Below the pieces are notes generated by a model. It had not been told where the DNA came from and made no database searches. It saw only the letters and a program-made list of their open reading frames with translations. Positions 17,339-26,593 of a DNA stretch of 64,000 nucleotides are shown piece after piece (within the stretch, counting starts at the first letter, position 1; each line of letters starts with the position of its first letter). A program made the position numbers and the translations under genes. The DNA lies in NCBI RefSeq assembly GCF_001571405.1, contig NZ_BCNX01000004.1, forward strand, positions 1 through 64,000. The letters run 5' to 3'. The stretch is from Methanoculleus thermophilus. GTDB taxonomy: Archaea; Halobacteriota; Methanomicrobia; Methanomicrobiales; Methanoculleaceae.

Positions 17339-18305
17339 TATCCTCCTTCTCAATCTCGCGGTTGAAGGCTTTCTTTAAGAGGTCCATCGACCAGTCGCCG
17401 AAGTAATAGATCGATCCGACGCCCCCTATAAGCGTGACCAGATTCTTGATCAGGTGGTCGATGACCGCGATCAACGTCGCCGTGACTGCCGGTGTTCCTG
17501 CAAGTCCGAAGGTTAGTGCGAGAGCGAGTTCGTACGTCCCCACCCCGCCCGGAGTGATCGGAACGGCTTTGACGAGGTTGCCGATGACGATCGCAAGAAT
17601 GACGACACCGAATGGAACCGGCTCCTGGAACATCAGAACGACCGCAAAGCAGACCAGTACATCGACGAACCATATGAGAAGCGAGGACCCGCTGAGCGCG
17701 ATGAGAGCCCGCGGGTTGAGGGAGGCCTGCTTCACCTCATCAAGCATCCTCTGAATGACAACGATGATCCTGTTCTCGGACTTTACCCGCCCTGATCCGA
17801 GGAGCACAAGAAAGAAGATTCCTCCTGCGGCGAGGGGGATGACGATGGCCGTGACGAACCAGTCGGGGACAGCGAGAACTGCCAGGATGAACGGGAGTGC
17901 GAGGGCACCAAGCACTGCGATCATGAGGATATCAAAGACACGCTCGACGACGAGTGATGAGAAGCCCTGTGAGTAGGTGGCGTCGTCCTCATGCTTGAGG
18001 ATGAACATCCGCACAAGATCGCCGAGCCGTGCGGGGACAATGAGGTTCGCCGTCTGCGAGATGAAGATACAGGCGGTCGAGAACCCGAGGTTCTTTCTAA
18101 TATCGAGCCCCTGCAGTATGAACCGGTAGCGCAGCCCCCGAAGGATCCAAGCAGCAACACAGATCCCGATGGCGGCAAAGAGGAAGGGCATCACGGCGTG
18201 CTCAAGCGTCAGCAGGAGGTCATCCCAGACACGGTAGAGCATGTAGGCGACGATCCCGACTGCGACCAGGGTGGGGATGACAATCGCGCTAATTTTTTTC
18301 CACAT
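17325..18305 (-). CDS. UPF0104/LPG-synthase-type flippase-like membrane protein
   Basis: A 326-residue protein with about eight hydrophobic segments, resembling the transmembrane (flippase-like) half of lysylphosphatidylglycerol synthase. NLIVPARLGDLVRMFILK, VERVFDILMI and ITPGGVGTYELALALTFGL are the conserved motifs. The synthase domain is absent. Neighbours suggest a role in moving a lipid-linked sugar intermediate. Its start overlaps the GT2 gene by 17 bases and its end overlaps DUF2298. Confidence 0.82.
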   Translation of the reverse strand: MWKKISAIVIPTLVAVGIVAYMLYRVWDDLLLTLEHAVMPFLFAAIGICVAAWILRGLRYRFILQGLDIRKNLGFSTACIFISQTANLIVPARLGDLVRMFILKHEDDATYSQGFSSLVVERVFDILMIAVLGALALPFILAVLAVPDWFVTAIVIPLAAGGIFFLVLLGSGRVKSENRIIVVIQRMLDEVKQASLNPRALIALSGSSLLIWFVDVLVCFAVVLMFQEPVPFGVVILAIVIGNLVKAVPITPGGVGTYELALALTFGLAGTPAVTATLIAVIDHLIKNLVTLIGGVGSIYYFGDWSMDLLKKAFNREIEKEDTFGG

Positions 18306-19008
18306 GGAGTCTCCACCAGAGACGCACGATCGCTGTTCCCATCTCGATTACATCCTTTCTACGCACCGTCGTCCCCTCGCCCTGCCGCCATTGTATGGGA
18401 AACTCGCATATCCGGTAGCCGCTCCTCTGCCCGCGCACTAAAACCTCGGTATCCCAGAACCAGTGATCGGCGGTCACGGAAGGCAGCAGGGCGAGAAGCC
18501 GTTCACGCCGGAACGCCTTGAACCCGCACTGGTGATCGTGGAGAGAACTTCCGAGGATCGTCCGTACGAGAAGGTTGTAGCCCCGGCTTGCAATCTCTCG
18601 CCCGCCGCTTCGGGTGATATCGCTCTCTGGAAGGAGGCGGGAGCCTGTTGCGATATCGTAGCCATCCCGAATGGCCCCGATCAGCTCGGCGAGGTGGTGC
18701 ATATCGGTTGCGAGGTCGACATCGTAGTAGCAGACGATCGATCCCGACGCTTCGGCGAACGCACGGTTAAGCGCCCGGCCTCGTCCGAGCCGCTCGTCGC
18801 TATGCAGAAGTCGGACCCGGGAATCTTTCGCCTCGTATTCCCGTACGAACTCAGTGCTCCCGTCGGTGCTCCCGTCCTCAGCGACGATGAGTTCAAACCT
18901 CCCCGGTGCGATTGTCTCGAGTGCCTCCAGCGACTCTGGTATAGCCCTCTTAAGCGCCGCGAGATCGTTGTAGACCGGCAGGACGGCAGTTACCTCGATC
19001 TCACGCAT
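18289..19008 (-). CDS. Family 2 glycosyltransferase (dolichyl-phosphate glucose/mannose synthase-like)
   Basis: A GT-A fold transferase of about 239 residues. TAVLPVYNDLAALKRAI starts the nucleotide-binding domain, VAEDGSTDGS and YYDVDLATD provide the DxD-type metal motifs, and DHQCGFKAFRRE with WFWDTEVL are typical of dolichyl-phosphate beta-glucosyl/mannosyl transferases. No C-terminal membrane domain is present. The start ATG at 19008 overlaps the stop of the upstream FAD gene by eight bases, preferred over a start 57 bases further up. The lipid-phosphate acceptor is inferred from family resemblance and its flippase-like neighbour. Confidence 0.85.
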   Translation of the reverse strand: MREIEVTAVLPVYNDLAALKRAIPESLEALETIAPGRFELIVAEDGSTDGSTEFVREYEAKDSRVRLLHSDERLGRGRALNRAFAEASGSIVCYYDVDLATDMHHLAELIGAIRDGYDIATGSRLLPESDITRSGGREIASRGYNLLVRTILGSSLHDHQCGFKAFRRERLLALLPSVTADHWFWDTEVLVRGQRSGYRICEFPIQWRQGEGTTVRRKDVIEMGTAIVRLWWRLHVEKN

Positions 19009-20233
19009 CCGGGTACCTCGCAAGAACTCTCTTTGCCACTTCCTGCCCGGCGATGACCGATCCATTCATGCTCCGCTCAGGATAGTTCGGCGGGCTGAAC
19101 ATTCCGGCAAGATAGAGCCCATGCTCTTCGTAGGCCGGCAGACGATCCCGAAGACCTGTTGTGTAGATCGGGCCTGCGTATGGGTCCACGGCAAGCCGGT
19201 GCCAGTGCACCTCGTCTTCGCTGACGGAGAACCGTCTGCAGAAATCGCGAAGCATTGACTGCTCGAATCCCTCCGGGAGGCGCTTTGTAAAGTACGATGC
19301 AAGATAAACGATATGTTCGCCATACCAAGAGAGCGGGGCGAAGTTGGTGTGTGAGACCACAGCACCGTAGGGGGCTGTATCTTTCATGTTCAGCCAGTAT
19401 ATGCCATTGGTCACATCCCGGTCGAGAGCGAGAGTCATGCAAGCGGCGCCCTGATACGGTACCGGATTCATATCAACATTGGCCAATTCTGCAGTCACCT
19501 GCGGGGGGACAGTCGATATGACACAGTCGTAAGCGCTCCCGTCTACGACCCAGCCGTCTCCCTTCCGCCGGATCTCTTTGACGGGCGTATCAAGCATGAT
19601 CGAGGCGCCCTTTCTCGTTGCTTCTTCTACAAGCCGTGCAACGAATTGCTGGAAGCCTCCTTTTAGATATCCCAGGCGCTCGCCTCCTGCGCCCCTGTCC
19701 GATCGGATGGCTATGCGGGATATGAGCCAGGCTGCAGAGACCTCATCGCGACGGTCCCCAAACTTGCTCTTTAGGAGCGGCTCGAAGAATGAGGCATAGA
19801 TCCCGGGACCGAGGTTCTCCAGGATGAATTCCTTTGCAGTAATGCCATCAAGCGCAGATACATCAAGCCTCCGTGAACGCAAGGTCAGTAGGCCGAGGCG
19901 GGCCTTTTCGGTGAGTGTGAGGTGGGGGTAACGAAGGATCTCGATTGGGGTGGTGAGCGGGTGAACGATCCCATCGACGTAGTAGCCGGTGGACCCTCGG
20001 AGCCATTCCAGCCTATCGGTCACCTGTAATCTGTCAAAGAGATCAAGCAGGCTGACATCGCCGGCAAAGCAATGATGATAGTACTCCTCGATCCAGTAAT
20101 CTCCGATCCGGTACGAACCAAGGCAGCCGCCCGGGATGGGCCTCTTCTCGAAGAGATCCACCTGATGCGTTCCGGCGAGTTCGAGAGCCGAGACCAGACC
20201 GGATAAACCTCCCCCCACAATGCAGATCTTCAT
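19001..20233 (-). CDS. FAD-dependent oxidoreductase (protoporphyrinogen oxidase/amine-oxidase-like)
   Basis: A 410-residue flavoprotein. MKICIVGGGLSGLVSALELA is the Rossmann FAD motif, followed by FEKRPIPGG; near the C-terminus GLYLAGMFSPPNYPERSMNGSVIAGQEVA closes the FAD site. The family includes oxidoreductases found in glycan and lipid gene clusters; the substrate is not known. GGAGTGAG precedes the ATG. The gene is divergent from cetZ with about 110 bases between, and heads the four-gene glycan module. Confidence 0.8.
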   Translation of the reverse strand: MKICIVGGGLSGLVSALELAGTHQVDLFEKRPIPGGCLGSYRIGDYWIEEYYHHCFAGDVSLLDLFDRLQVTDRLEWLRGSTGYYVDGIVHPLTTPIEILRYPHLTLTEKARLGLLTLRSRRLDVSALDGITAKEFILENLGPGIYASFFEPLLKSKFGDRRDEVSAAWLISRIAIRSDRGAGGERLGYLKGGFQQFVARLVEEATRKGASIMLDTPVKEIRRKGDGWVVDGSAYDCVISTVPPQVTAELANVDMNPVPYQGAACMTLALDRDVTNGIYWLNMKDTAPYGAVVSHTNFAPLSWYGEHIVYLASYFTKRLPEGFEQSMLRDFCRRFSVSEDEVHWHRLAVDPYAGPIYTTGLRDRLPAYEEHGLYLAGMFSPPNYPERSMNGSVIAGQEVAKRVLARYPDA

Positions 20234-20344
20234 CGCTCACTCCTATCTGGAATTAATAAATGACTTTTTGGCAATAATGTATGTATGGTCTTTATACATA
20301 AGTGTGGATATAATTAATTAGTCAATATGAGGGTGTGAAGCTGA

Positions 20345-21511
20345 ATGAGGGTCTTCTTTATAGGGTTCGGTCAGGCTGGGGGCAAAATTGTCGATATGTT
20401 CTTAGAACAGGACAAACGCATGCAGACCCAGAGTTTCAGAGGCATTGCGGTGAATACCGCGCGCACCGACCTGATGGGACTCAAAAATATCGATCTCAAA
20501 GATCGGCTCCTGATCGGGCAGACCGTGGTCAAAGGCCATGGTGTCGGGACCGATAACGTGACCGGCGCGCGGGTCGCGGCTGATGAGATCGATTCAATCA
20601 TCAACGCTATTGATTCTCGAGGAACGCATGATGTCGATGCCTTTGTCATCGTCGCCGGTCTTGGTGGCGGGACAGGCTCCGGGGGATCGCCGGTTCTTGC
20701 CAGACACTTAAAGCGCATTTACCGTGAGCCGGTCTATGCGATCGGCATCCTGCCGGCTCCGGAGGAAGGCAGGCTCTATTCGTATAATGCAGCGCGTTCC
20801 CTGAGTACGCTGGTGAACGAGGCGGACAACACTTTTATTTTCGACAACAGTGCCTGGAAGAACGAGGGAGAGAGCGTTAAAGACGCTTATAATCGATTGA
20901 ACGACGAGATTGTCCGTCGGTTTGGCGTGCTCTTCCGCGCAGGTGAGGTTGGCAGGGCGGGCGTCGGTGAGATGGTCGTGGATTCGAGCGAGATCATCAA
21001 CACTCTCCGCGGTGGGGGTATCAGTTCTGTGGGATACGCCATCAGCGAGAGGATCAGCCCCCGCACGAAGCAGAGTCAGGGGCTCCTCTCCGGCCTGATT
21101 CGCAAGAAGGAAAAGACCGAGGAAGTGCTGACCGGGGAGGATAAGTCGGCGAAGATCATCGCTCTTGTTCGGCGTGCGATGCTCGGGCGTCTCACCCTGC
21201 CATGCGATTACTCGACGGCTGAACGCGCTCTGGTCCTTCTCGCGGGGCCGCCCGAGGAGATGGACCGGAAGGGCGTTGAGAAATCGAAGAGCTGGGTGGA
21301 GGAGAATATCGCCGGCGTCGAGGTGCGTGGTGGGGATTACCCGGTGCAGAGCGATTACGTCGCTGCGGTGGTGGTCCTTGCGACGATCGGGAACGCTCCC
21401 CGGATCACCGAGCTCCTTGAGATTGCAAAGGCTACAAAGGAAGATGTTCTGAAGTCGAAAGAGAAGCGCTCGAGCATGTTTGACGACGGGATAGAACCAC
21501 TGTTTGAGTGA
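20345..21511 (+). CDS. CetZ-type tubulin/FtsZ-family protein
   Basis: A GTP-binding cytoskeletal protein of 388 residues. GFGQAGGKIVDMF contributes to nucleotide binding and AGLGGGTGSGGSPVLARHLK is the tubulin/FtsZ signature (GGGTGSG). The GSGGSP variant and MRVFFIGFGQ start are those of CetZ proteins, which control cell shape in haloarchaea, rather than of FtsZ. GAGGGTGTGA precedes the ATG by about 7 bases; TTTATACATAAG and GATATAATTA upstream are TATA candidates. The next gene, an exported coiled-coil protein, starts 8 bases past the stop, so the pair is probably co-transcribed. Confidence 0.88.
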   Translation: MRVFFIGFGQAGGKIVDMFLEQDKRMQTQSFRGIAVNTARTDLMGLKNIDLKDRLLIGQTVVKGHGVGTDNVTGARVAADEIDSIINAIDSRGTHDVDAFVIVAGLGGGTGSGGSPVLARHLKRIYREPVYAIGILPAPEEGRLYSYNAARSLSTLVNEADNTFIFDNSAWKNEGESVKDAYNRLNDEIVRRFGVLFRAGEVGRAGVGEMVVDSSEIINTLRGGGISSVGYAISERISPRTKQSQGLLSGLIRKKEKTEEVLTGEDKSAKIIALVRRAMLGRLTLPCDYSTAERALVLLAGPPEEMDRKGVEKSKSWVEENIAGVEVRGGDYPVQSDYVAAVVVLATIGNAPRITELLEIAKATKEDVLKSKEKRSSMFDDGIEPLFE

Positions 21512-21519
21512 GGGGCATT

Positions 21520-22626
21520 ATGGAGACAGGCATCAACAGATGGATCATTCTCATGCTGGCACTCCTCTGTGCTGTGCAGGTGGCATCGGCGGCGGGCTTT
21601 GACGTCAAGAGTGAGACCATTAATCCTGCAAGTGGTCCTCTTGAGCCCGGCCAGCAGGTGACCGCGCGTTATGTGCTCACCTATGAGATGGCCACCAATG
21701 ACGACGGAACCGATGAAACATTTGAGTTCAGTACCGGGCTGCAGGACCCTGTCTGGGACTTCAAGATTTACCGCGATGGAGTCGCCATCTATACCACCAA
21801 GAAGACCGGATTCTATCCCGTCCTGACGGAGTTTGAGATCTCCTACGGCGATGGGAAGACCGAACTGGATGTCCAGTTGCGCGGCAAGGTTCCCACGAGC
21901 ACGTCTGGAAAGGTTCTGGTGACAAAGATCGAACACCTGCAGAAAGAAACCGTCAGGGATACTCACTCCGTGACCCGCGACGTCGTGACCTCGGCTCAGG
22001 TCCAGGGCTCTCTCTCCGCCCAGCAGCAGCGCCTCAAAGACCTGAAGGCCAACATGGACGAGAAATCTGCTCAGGGCGTGGACATCTCCGCCGTCCAGAC
22101 CGAGTACAACGCTGCGAGCCAGGCCCTCGCCAGCGCTGCGGCGGCTGGTCCGGCACAGGCGGCGGGTTACATCTCCACAGCAACGAAGGCCCTTGACAAG
22201 GCTGAAGTGCTCCTCGATAAGGCATGGGCTGAGAAGGAGGTCTCCAACGCCGGTGCAGCAATCGAGACGCTTGATGAGATGATCACCTACTTTGTAGAGG
22301 AGCGCTCGATGAAGAGCGATGCGCAGGTGGTCGCCATCATAACCAAGCGCGAGAGCGCGGTTCAGTTCTATACGCAGGCGCAAGACAGCCTGAATGCCGC
22401 GAATTACTCTCAGGCTCGCTCGAAGGCGTCCGATGCCCTGAGCAAGGCGAACGACGCGCTGGCCGACGCAAATGCGCTGAAGGAGAAGATCGGCGAGGGA
22501 TTCAACTTGGGCAACCTCCTGGGGGGTAATCTTCTTCTCTACATCGGTATCGGGATCGTCATCATCCTGGGTATCGTGGGAGTCGTTCTCTACCGTAGGA
22601 AGACCCGCTGGGATGAACTTGGATAA
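21520..22626 (+). CDS. Exported coiled-coil protein with C-terminal membrane anchor
   Basis: A 369-residue protein, family not recognised. An N-terminal signal peptide (WIILMLALLCAVQVASA) is followed by a beta-rich region of about 130 residues, then a long Ala/Gln/Asp-rich helical stretch with heptad character (about residues 155-325), and a membrane span (LLLYIGIGIVIILGIVGVVLY) with a basic cytoplasmic tail RRKTRWDELG. ATG 21520 follows AGGGG; an in-frame GTG at 21508 overlaps the cetZ stop. Close coupling to cetZ suggests it could link the cytoskeleton to the cell envelope through its tail or act in the same morphogenetic process; this is inference. Confidence 0.7.
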   Translation: METGINRWIILMLALLCAVQVASAAGFDVKSETINPASGPLEPGQQVTARYVLTYEMATNDDGTDETFEFSTGLQDPVWDFKIYRDGVAIYTTKKTGFYPVLTEFEISYGDGKTELDVQLRGKVPTSTSGKVLVTKIEHLQKETVRDTHSVTRDVVTSAQVQGSLSAQQQRLKDLKANMDEKSAQGVDISAVQTEYNAASQALASAAAAGPAQAAGYISTATKALDKAEVLLDKAWAEKEVSNAGAAIETLDEMITYFVEERSMKSDAQVVAIITKRESAVQFYTQAQDSLNAANYSQARSKASDALSKANDALADANALKEKIGEGFNLGNLLGGNLLLYIGIGIVIILGIVGVVLYRRKTRWDELG

Positions 22627-22639
22627 TCATCGGTAAACT

Positions 22640-22650
22640 CTCATTTTTTA
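22640..22650 (+). terminator. Oligo-T terminator after the cetZ operon
   Basis: A run of six T at 22644-22649 lies 18 bases past the stop. Archaeal RNA polymerase commonly terminates at such runs. No hairpin is obvious. Confidence 0.4.
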
Positions 22651-22713
22651 ACCCATTGAAACGCCGTTGTTTCGATTCTGGTGTTCATCCCTATCTTAAA
22701 AGGTCGGAACTCT

Positions 22714-23010
22714 TTAAACTCCTGTCTTCGCGCTTTCTATACTCAATTTCCTGCTAATCTTTGCGCTCATAAGCATGCTATTGGCGAGTCCGGTACAGTG
22801 AACTGTGGCAACTCGCGTACTGAGGTATTCGGGGGTATATTTCAACAATAGATGGACTGCAGTCCGAAGCGCGATGGCTCGTTGGAGCGGGTGGGGTCTC
22901 GATAGGTAATAAGGTGATACTCTGACTGCAGGTTCCAGGTGCTTCCCGCCCTTCGGACAGTCGTTGAGCACGGGCCTTGTATGGGTCTGCGCAAGTCCAG
23001 CTGTTGTCAT
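22714..23010 (-). CDS. Doubtful 98-codon open frame in the cetZ-TIGR03663 gap
   Basis: An open frame from ATG 23010 encodes a basic protein of 98 residues with no recognised family, signal peptide or clear membrane segment. No ribosome-binding site lies before the ATG, and a probable terminator hairpin of the upstream gene lies just before it. The frame uses rare codons such as CGA and ATA more than its neighbours do. It may be chance. The gap 22627-23105 otherwise shows no RNA gene I can recognise. Confidence 0.2.
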   Translation of the reverse strand: MTTAGLAQTHTRPVLNDCPKGGKHLEPAVRVSPYYLSRPHPLQRAIALRTAVHLLLKYTPEYLSTRVATVHCTGLANSMLMSAKISRKLSIESAKTGV

Positions 23011-23014
23011 ACCT

Positions 23015-23045
23015 AAAAATGGGGGCCTACCACCGTCAAACGGTG
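23015..23045 (-). terminator. Hairpin plus T run after the TIGR03663-type gene
   Basis: On the minus strand CACCGT and ACGGTG pair around a three-base loop about 60 bases after the stop at 23106, followed some ten bases later by ATTTTTA. This is a plausible transcription end. Confidence 0.4.
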
Positions 23046-23105
23046 ACGGGGCGGCGGGTCCCGGTTACTGAATCCGCAGTCCCAGACCGATGGCTCAAAA
23101 GGTAT

Positions 23106-24785
23106 TCAGGCCGTCGTTCCGGCCGGAGCTTTCGTGAATACTTCTATAATCCGGTTACCCACGTTTCCGTTCCGCAGGAAGTAATACTCAAGCAGCCTGT
23201 CTTTGTTCTCCTCGTAGGAGAACCAGTAGTTCAACCGGTAGGCCTCTTTTGTGTAGCCCTCGAGAGCCGGGTAGGTGTCGTCGTCGCGGGTGATCACCAC
23301 GTCGAAGTCTCCACTATATATCGTCGGTTCGCTCACCTTCTGGCTATAGTAACTGAGCTTCGAGGCATTCTCGCCCCGATAGTACCAGGGCAGCGGCCAA
23401 TAGTTGTCGGTCGCGATCGCTACCCGGTCTGCAGCATCGATCTTGGCAAAGACCTCCCGCAGCTCTTCGGAGTTCTGCACCTGCACGATGGGTTCGTTGA
23501 TGTCTGCCGGGGTGAATGCCACATGGAGCGTCATGCCGATCAGGAAGATGCTGGCGACGGCGGCGATGACTGCCTTCCTTGTGGTCATCGCATAGACCGC
23601 AACGAAGATCATGGGCAGGAGCTGGTGGAGGATCAGCCACGGCACCTTCTCGCCGATGTAGGCATAGGCCGCAAGTGAGAGGAACATCCAGAATATAGCA
23701 AAACGTGCGAACTCCCTCTGTCGGTCGACGGGCTGAATCTTCCCGGTACCTGAGAGTATCTCGCGGAGGTGATCTTTGAAGCCCAATCTTTGCTCGACAG
23801 GGAGAGGTTCTACCGTTGGGGGCACTTCCTCACGGTCCTCCGCACCATCTCCTATCTCCGGGGTTCCCGCACGGCCCATCCTTTGCTCTCTCCATCGGAA
23901 GATGATGCCGCGAATATCGATGAACTGCAGGATCCCTACTACGGCAAGGATCAGGATCGGTATCTCATAGAGTACAAAGAGCAGGATATAGAAGTACGGT
24001 GGTCCTCCGAGGCGCTGCATCTGGTGCATTGCCATCCAGTGATCGATAGCCTGGATCCACCAGGTCAGAGCCAGCTCCGGGTGGGCGCCGAACGATGAAT
24101 AGAAGGCCACCATGATCCCGAACGCAACGAGGACGCCGAGCACGAGATCCCTGATCCAGTGGGTAGGGAGCTGTACCTTTCTTGTCCAGATCAGATAGAG
24201 GAGGTACACCCCAAAGATCAGGATGATGATCGGCATGTTCTCCTTTGCGGACATCCCAAAACCAATCGCCGCTCCGGCAATCAGCGCATATCGCATCTGT
24301 CGCCGCTCAAAGTAGTAGAGAAGGGCGACGAGGAGCACCATCGTGAAGAATGCGATGAAGATGTCGTTTCGGAGAAATCGTGAGAAATAGACCATATTTG
24401 GTGATACGGCAAGGAAGAGCGCCGCTACCAGGGTCTGTTTCTTATCGAGATACCCAAGTTTATAGATCGGATAGACCAGCAGGACAAGCAACGTACCGAG
24501 CAGTGCCGGGAAGAACCGGCCCACAATGTCGGAGTCCCCGAGGAGTGAGAAGAACCCGGCCGTCACATAGTAAAGGAACGGCCCGTGATACATGGGGTCG
24601 TACATGTAGACCCCTTCGGTCAGGAGCCGATATGAGAACCACGCGTGGATAGCCTCGTCGTGGTGGAAGAGTTTTAGATCTAAAAATAAAAAGCGCAGGG
24701 CAATTGTGGCCAGAAGTATGAGGAGAAAAACCCCCTCGAATGAGAGTCGTTCACGGAACCGTGTCGTGAACACGGCGGCCTTCAC
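23106..24785 (-). CDS. TIGR03663-type polytopic membrane protein (Agl23/PMT-like)
   Basis: A 559-residue protein with about ten or more hydrophobic spans and a soluble C-terminal region. RFLFLDLKLFHHDEAIHAWFSYRLL near the N-terminus holds the acidic loop motif of GT-C glycosyltransferases related to protein mannosyltransferases, and MYHGPFLYY and SKENMP are family segments. Archaeal relatives are annotated as TIGR03663 or flippase-associated Agl23, implicated in surface glycosylation. A long charged insertion (residues about 300-355) separates membrane blocks. GTG start at 24785, preceded by GGGAG; the S10 gene ends 12 bases upstream. Confidence 0.8.
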   Translation of the reverse strand: MKAAVFTTRFRERLSFEGVFLLILLATIALRFLFLDLKLFHHDEAIHAWFSYRLLTEGVYMYDPMYHGPFLYYVTAGFFSLLGDSDIVGRFFPALLGTLLVLLVYPIYKLGYLDKKQTLVAALFLAVSPNMVYFSRFLRNDIFIAFFTMVLLVALLYYFERRQMRYALIAGAAIGFGMSAKENMPIIILIFGVYLLYLIWTRKVQLPTHWIRDLVLGVLVAFGIMVAFYSSFGAHPELALTWWIQAIDHWMAMHQMQRLGGPPYFYILLFVLYEIPILILAVVGILQFIDIRGIIFRWREQRMGRAGTPEIGDGAEDREEVPPTVEPLPVEQRLGFKDHLREILSGTGKIQPVDRQREFARFAIFWMFLSLAAYAYIGEKVPWLILHQLLPMIFVAVYAMTTRKAVIAAVASIFLIGMTLHVAFTPADINEPIVQVQNSEELREVFAKIDAADRVAIATDNYWPLPWYYRGENASKLSYYSQKVSEPTIYSGDFDVVITRDDDTYPALEGYTKEAYRLNYWFSYEENKDRLLEYYFLRNGNVGNRIIEVFTKAPAGTTA

Positions 24786-24797
24786 GCCGCTCCCACC

Positions 24798-25106
24798 TCA
24801 ACTCTCCAGCACAATTTCGATGCCGATATCTTTTGGAACCTGAATACGCATCAACTGACGGAGTGCGCGTTCATCTGCATCGATATCGATGAGCCTCTTG
24901 TGCACCCGCATCTGCCAGCGGTCCCAGGTTGCAGTACCTTCGCCATCAGGGCTTTTCCTGGTGGGCACCACGAGTTTCTTCGTGGGCAGCGGAATCGGAC
25001 CAGCCAGATTGACGCCGGTACGCTCTGCTATCTCTTTGATCCTATCGCAGACCATCTCAATTTCTTTGAAATCAGTTCCGGAAAGACGTATTCTGGCCTT
25101 CTGCAT
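24798..25106 (-). CDS. rpsJ: 30S ribosomal protein S10
   Basis: A small-subunit protein of 102 residues. [23 protein letters not shown] and [22 protein letters not shown] are typical of archaeal S10. ATG 25106 is chosen over an upstream GTG because GGTGGTGA lies directly before it. It follows the EF-1alpha gene by 31 bases, the usual archaeal tuf-rpsJ pair. Confidence 0.95.
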   Translation of the reverse strand: MQKARIRLSGTDFKEIEMVCDRIKEIAERTGVNLAGPIPLPTKKLVVPTRKSPDGEGTATWDRWQMRVHKRLIDIDADERALRQLMRIQVPKDIGIEIVLES

Positions 25107-25137
25107 CTTCACCACCAAAAAAATTGTAGGTACTTTC

Positions 25138-26415
25138 TTATCTCATCTGCTTGGGCGTGATGTTGATACACATGCCTGCTGCAATGGTTGAGCCCATATC
25201 CCGGATAGCGAACCGCCCAAGCTGCGGGATCTCCTTGACCTTCTCGATGACCATGGGCTGGGTTGGCCGAATCTTGACGATAGCCGCATCGCCGGCCTTG
25301 AGGAACGTTGGGTTCTCCTCCTTGGTCTGGCCGGTGCGCGGGTCAAGTTTCTTCTGGAGCTCGACGAAGGAGCATGCGATCTGGGCGGTGTGGCAGTGGA
25401 AGACCGGGGTGTAGCCGGCGGTTATTGCGCTGGGGTGGTGGAGCACAACAATCTGTGCGACGAATTCCTCTGCAACGGTTGGAGGCACGTCGGCAGGACC
25501 ACAGACGTCACCACGGCGGATATCGCCCTTGCCGATACCCCTGACGTTGAACCCGACGTTGTCGCCTGGAAGCGCCTGCGGGATCTCCTCGTGGTGCATC
25601 TCGATGGACTTAACCTCACCCTCCTTGTTTGCGGGCATGAAGCTGACCTTCATTCCCTTCTTCATGACACCGGTCTCGACACGGCCGACGGGCACAGTCC
25701 CGATACCGGAGATCGAGTAGACGTCCTGAATGGGAAGCCGCAGGGGCAGATTAACGGGTTTCTCCGGCTCCTTGAGTGCATTCAGCGCATCGAGGACCGT
25801 CGGGCCCTTGTACCAGGGGGTGTTCCCGCTGAGTTTTGCGATGTTGTCGCCGACAAACGAGCTCATCGGGATGAAGCTGATCTCATCAGGCTTGTATCCG
25901 ACTACCTTGAGCAACTGGGAGAGCTGCTCCTTGACCTCGTTGTAGCGCTTCTCGTCGTACTTGACGACATCCATCTTGTTGATACCGACGATCAGCTGGG
26001 TGATGCCGAGGGTACGAGAGAGGAAGACGTGCTCCTTGGTCTGCTCCATCACACCGTCTGGTGCGGCGACGACCAGCAGCGCGGCATCTGCCTGGGACGC
26101 ACCCGTGATCATGTTCTTGACGAAGTCACGGTGGCCGGGACAGTCCACGACGGTGAAGTAGAACTTGTCGGTATCGAACCGCTTGTGCGCGATATCGATG
26201 GTGATACCACGTTCACGCTCTTCCTTGAGGCTGTCCATAACCCAGGCGAACTCAAACGAGCCCTTACCCTTGGCTTCGGCCTCCTTCCTGTACGACTCGA
26301 TGATATGGGTCGGTACGGCTCCAGTCTCAAAGAGCAACCGACCGACGGTAGTAGACTTTCCGTGGTCGATGTGTCCAATTACTGCTAAATTCATGTGGGG
26401 CTTTTCAGCTGCCAT
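25138..26415 (-). CDS. tuf: Translation elongation factor EF-1alpha
   Basis: The GTPase that delivers aminoacyl-tRNA to the ribosome, 425 residues. GHIDHGKST is the P-loop, DCPGHRDF the G3 and INKMDV the G4 motif; the two beta-barrel domains follow with [11 protein letters not shown]. The frame extends further up, but ATG 26415 ([20 protein letters not shown]) matches the family and has TGGAGG about 9 bases upstream. A long antisense open frame over it is a composition artefact. Confidence 0.97.
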   Translation of the reverse strand: MAAEKPHMNLAVIGHIDHGKSTTVGRLLFETGAVPTHIIESYRKEAEAKGKGSFEFAWVMDSLKEERERGITIDIAHKRFDTDKFYFTVVDCPGHRDFVKNMITGASQADAALLVVAAPDGVMEQTKEHVFLSRTLGITQLIVGINKMDVVKYDEKRYNEVKEQLSQLLKVVGYKPDEISFIPMSSFVGDNIAKLSGNTPWYKGPTVLDALNALKEPEKPVNLPLRLPIQDVYSISGIGTVPVGRVETGVMKKGMKVSFMPANKEGEVKSIEMHHEEIPQALPGDNVGFNVRGIGKGDIRRGDVCGPADVPPTVAEEFVAQIVVLHHPSAITAGYTPVFHCHTAQIACSFVELQKKLDPRTGQTKEENPTFLKAGDAAIVKIRPTQPMVIEKVKEIPQLGRFAIRDMGSTIAAGMCINITPKQMR

Positions 26416-26494
26416 AAATTGTTTCCTCCACTCAGATAGGCCTGTCAGCACGAACAGCCTGCTTATGCGAGTAACTTATACGTAGGACGTTCTC

Positions 26495-26504
26495 AATATA
26501 AAGC
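26495..26504 (-). promoter_or_regulatory. TATA box of tuf
   Basis: The minus strand reads GCTTTATATT, a good archaeal TATA element, about 80 bases before the tuf start. Transcription would begin near 26470, giving a leader of about 55 bases. Confidence 0.5.
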
Positions 26505-26593
26505 ATTTCTATGTGCTTGGTGAATATGCACTCCCCCAAAACTCCAGTTAATCGACAGAATCTTATCCTCCTGGAATCTACGTTCTTCATATC

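Noticed and set aside
21355-22383. 342-codon open frame antisense to cetZ and its partner
   Set aside because: Spans two genuine genes on the other strand and has the low-complexity look of a shadow frame.
25390-26388. 332-codon open frame antisense to tuf
   Set aside because: It mirrors the EF-1alpha gene, a codon-bias shadow, and has no family likeness.
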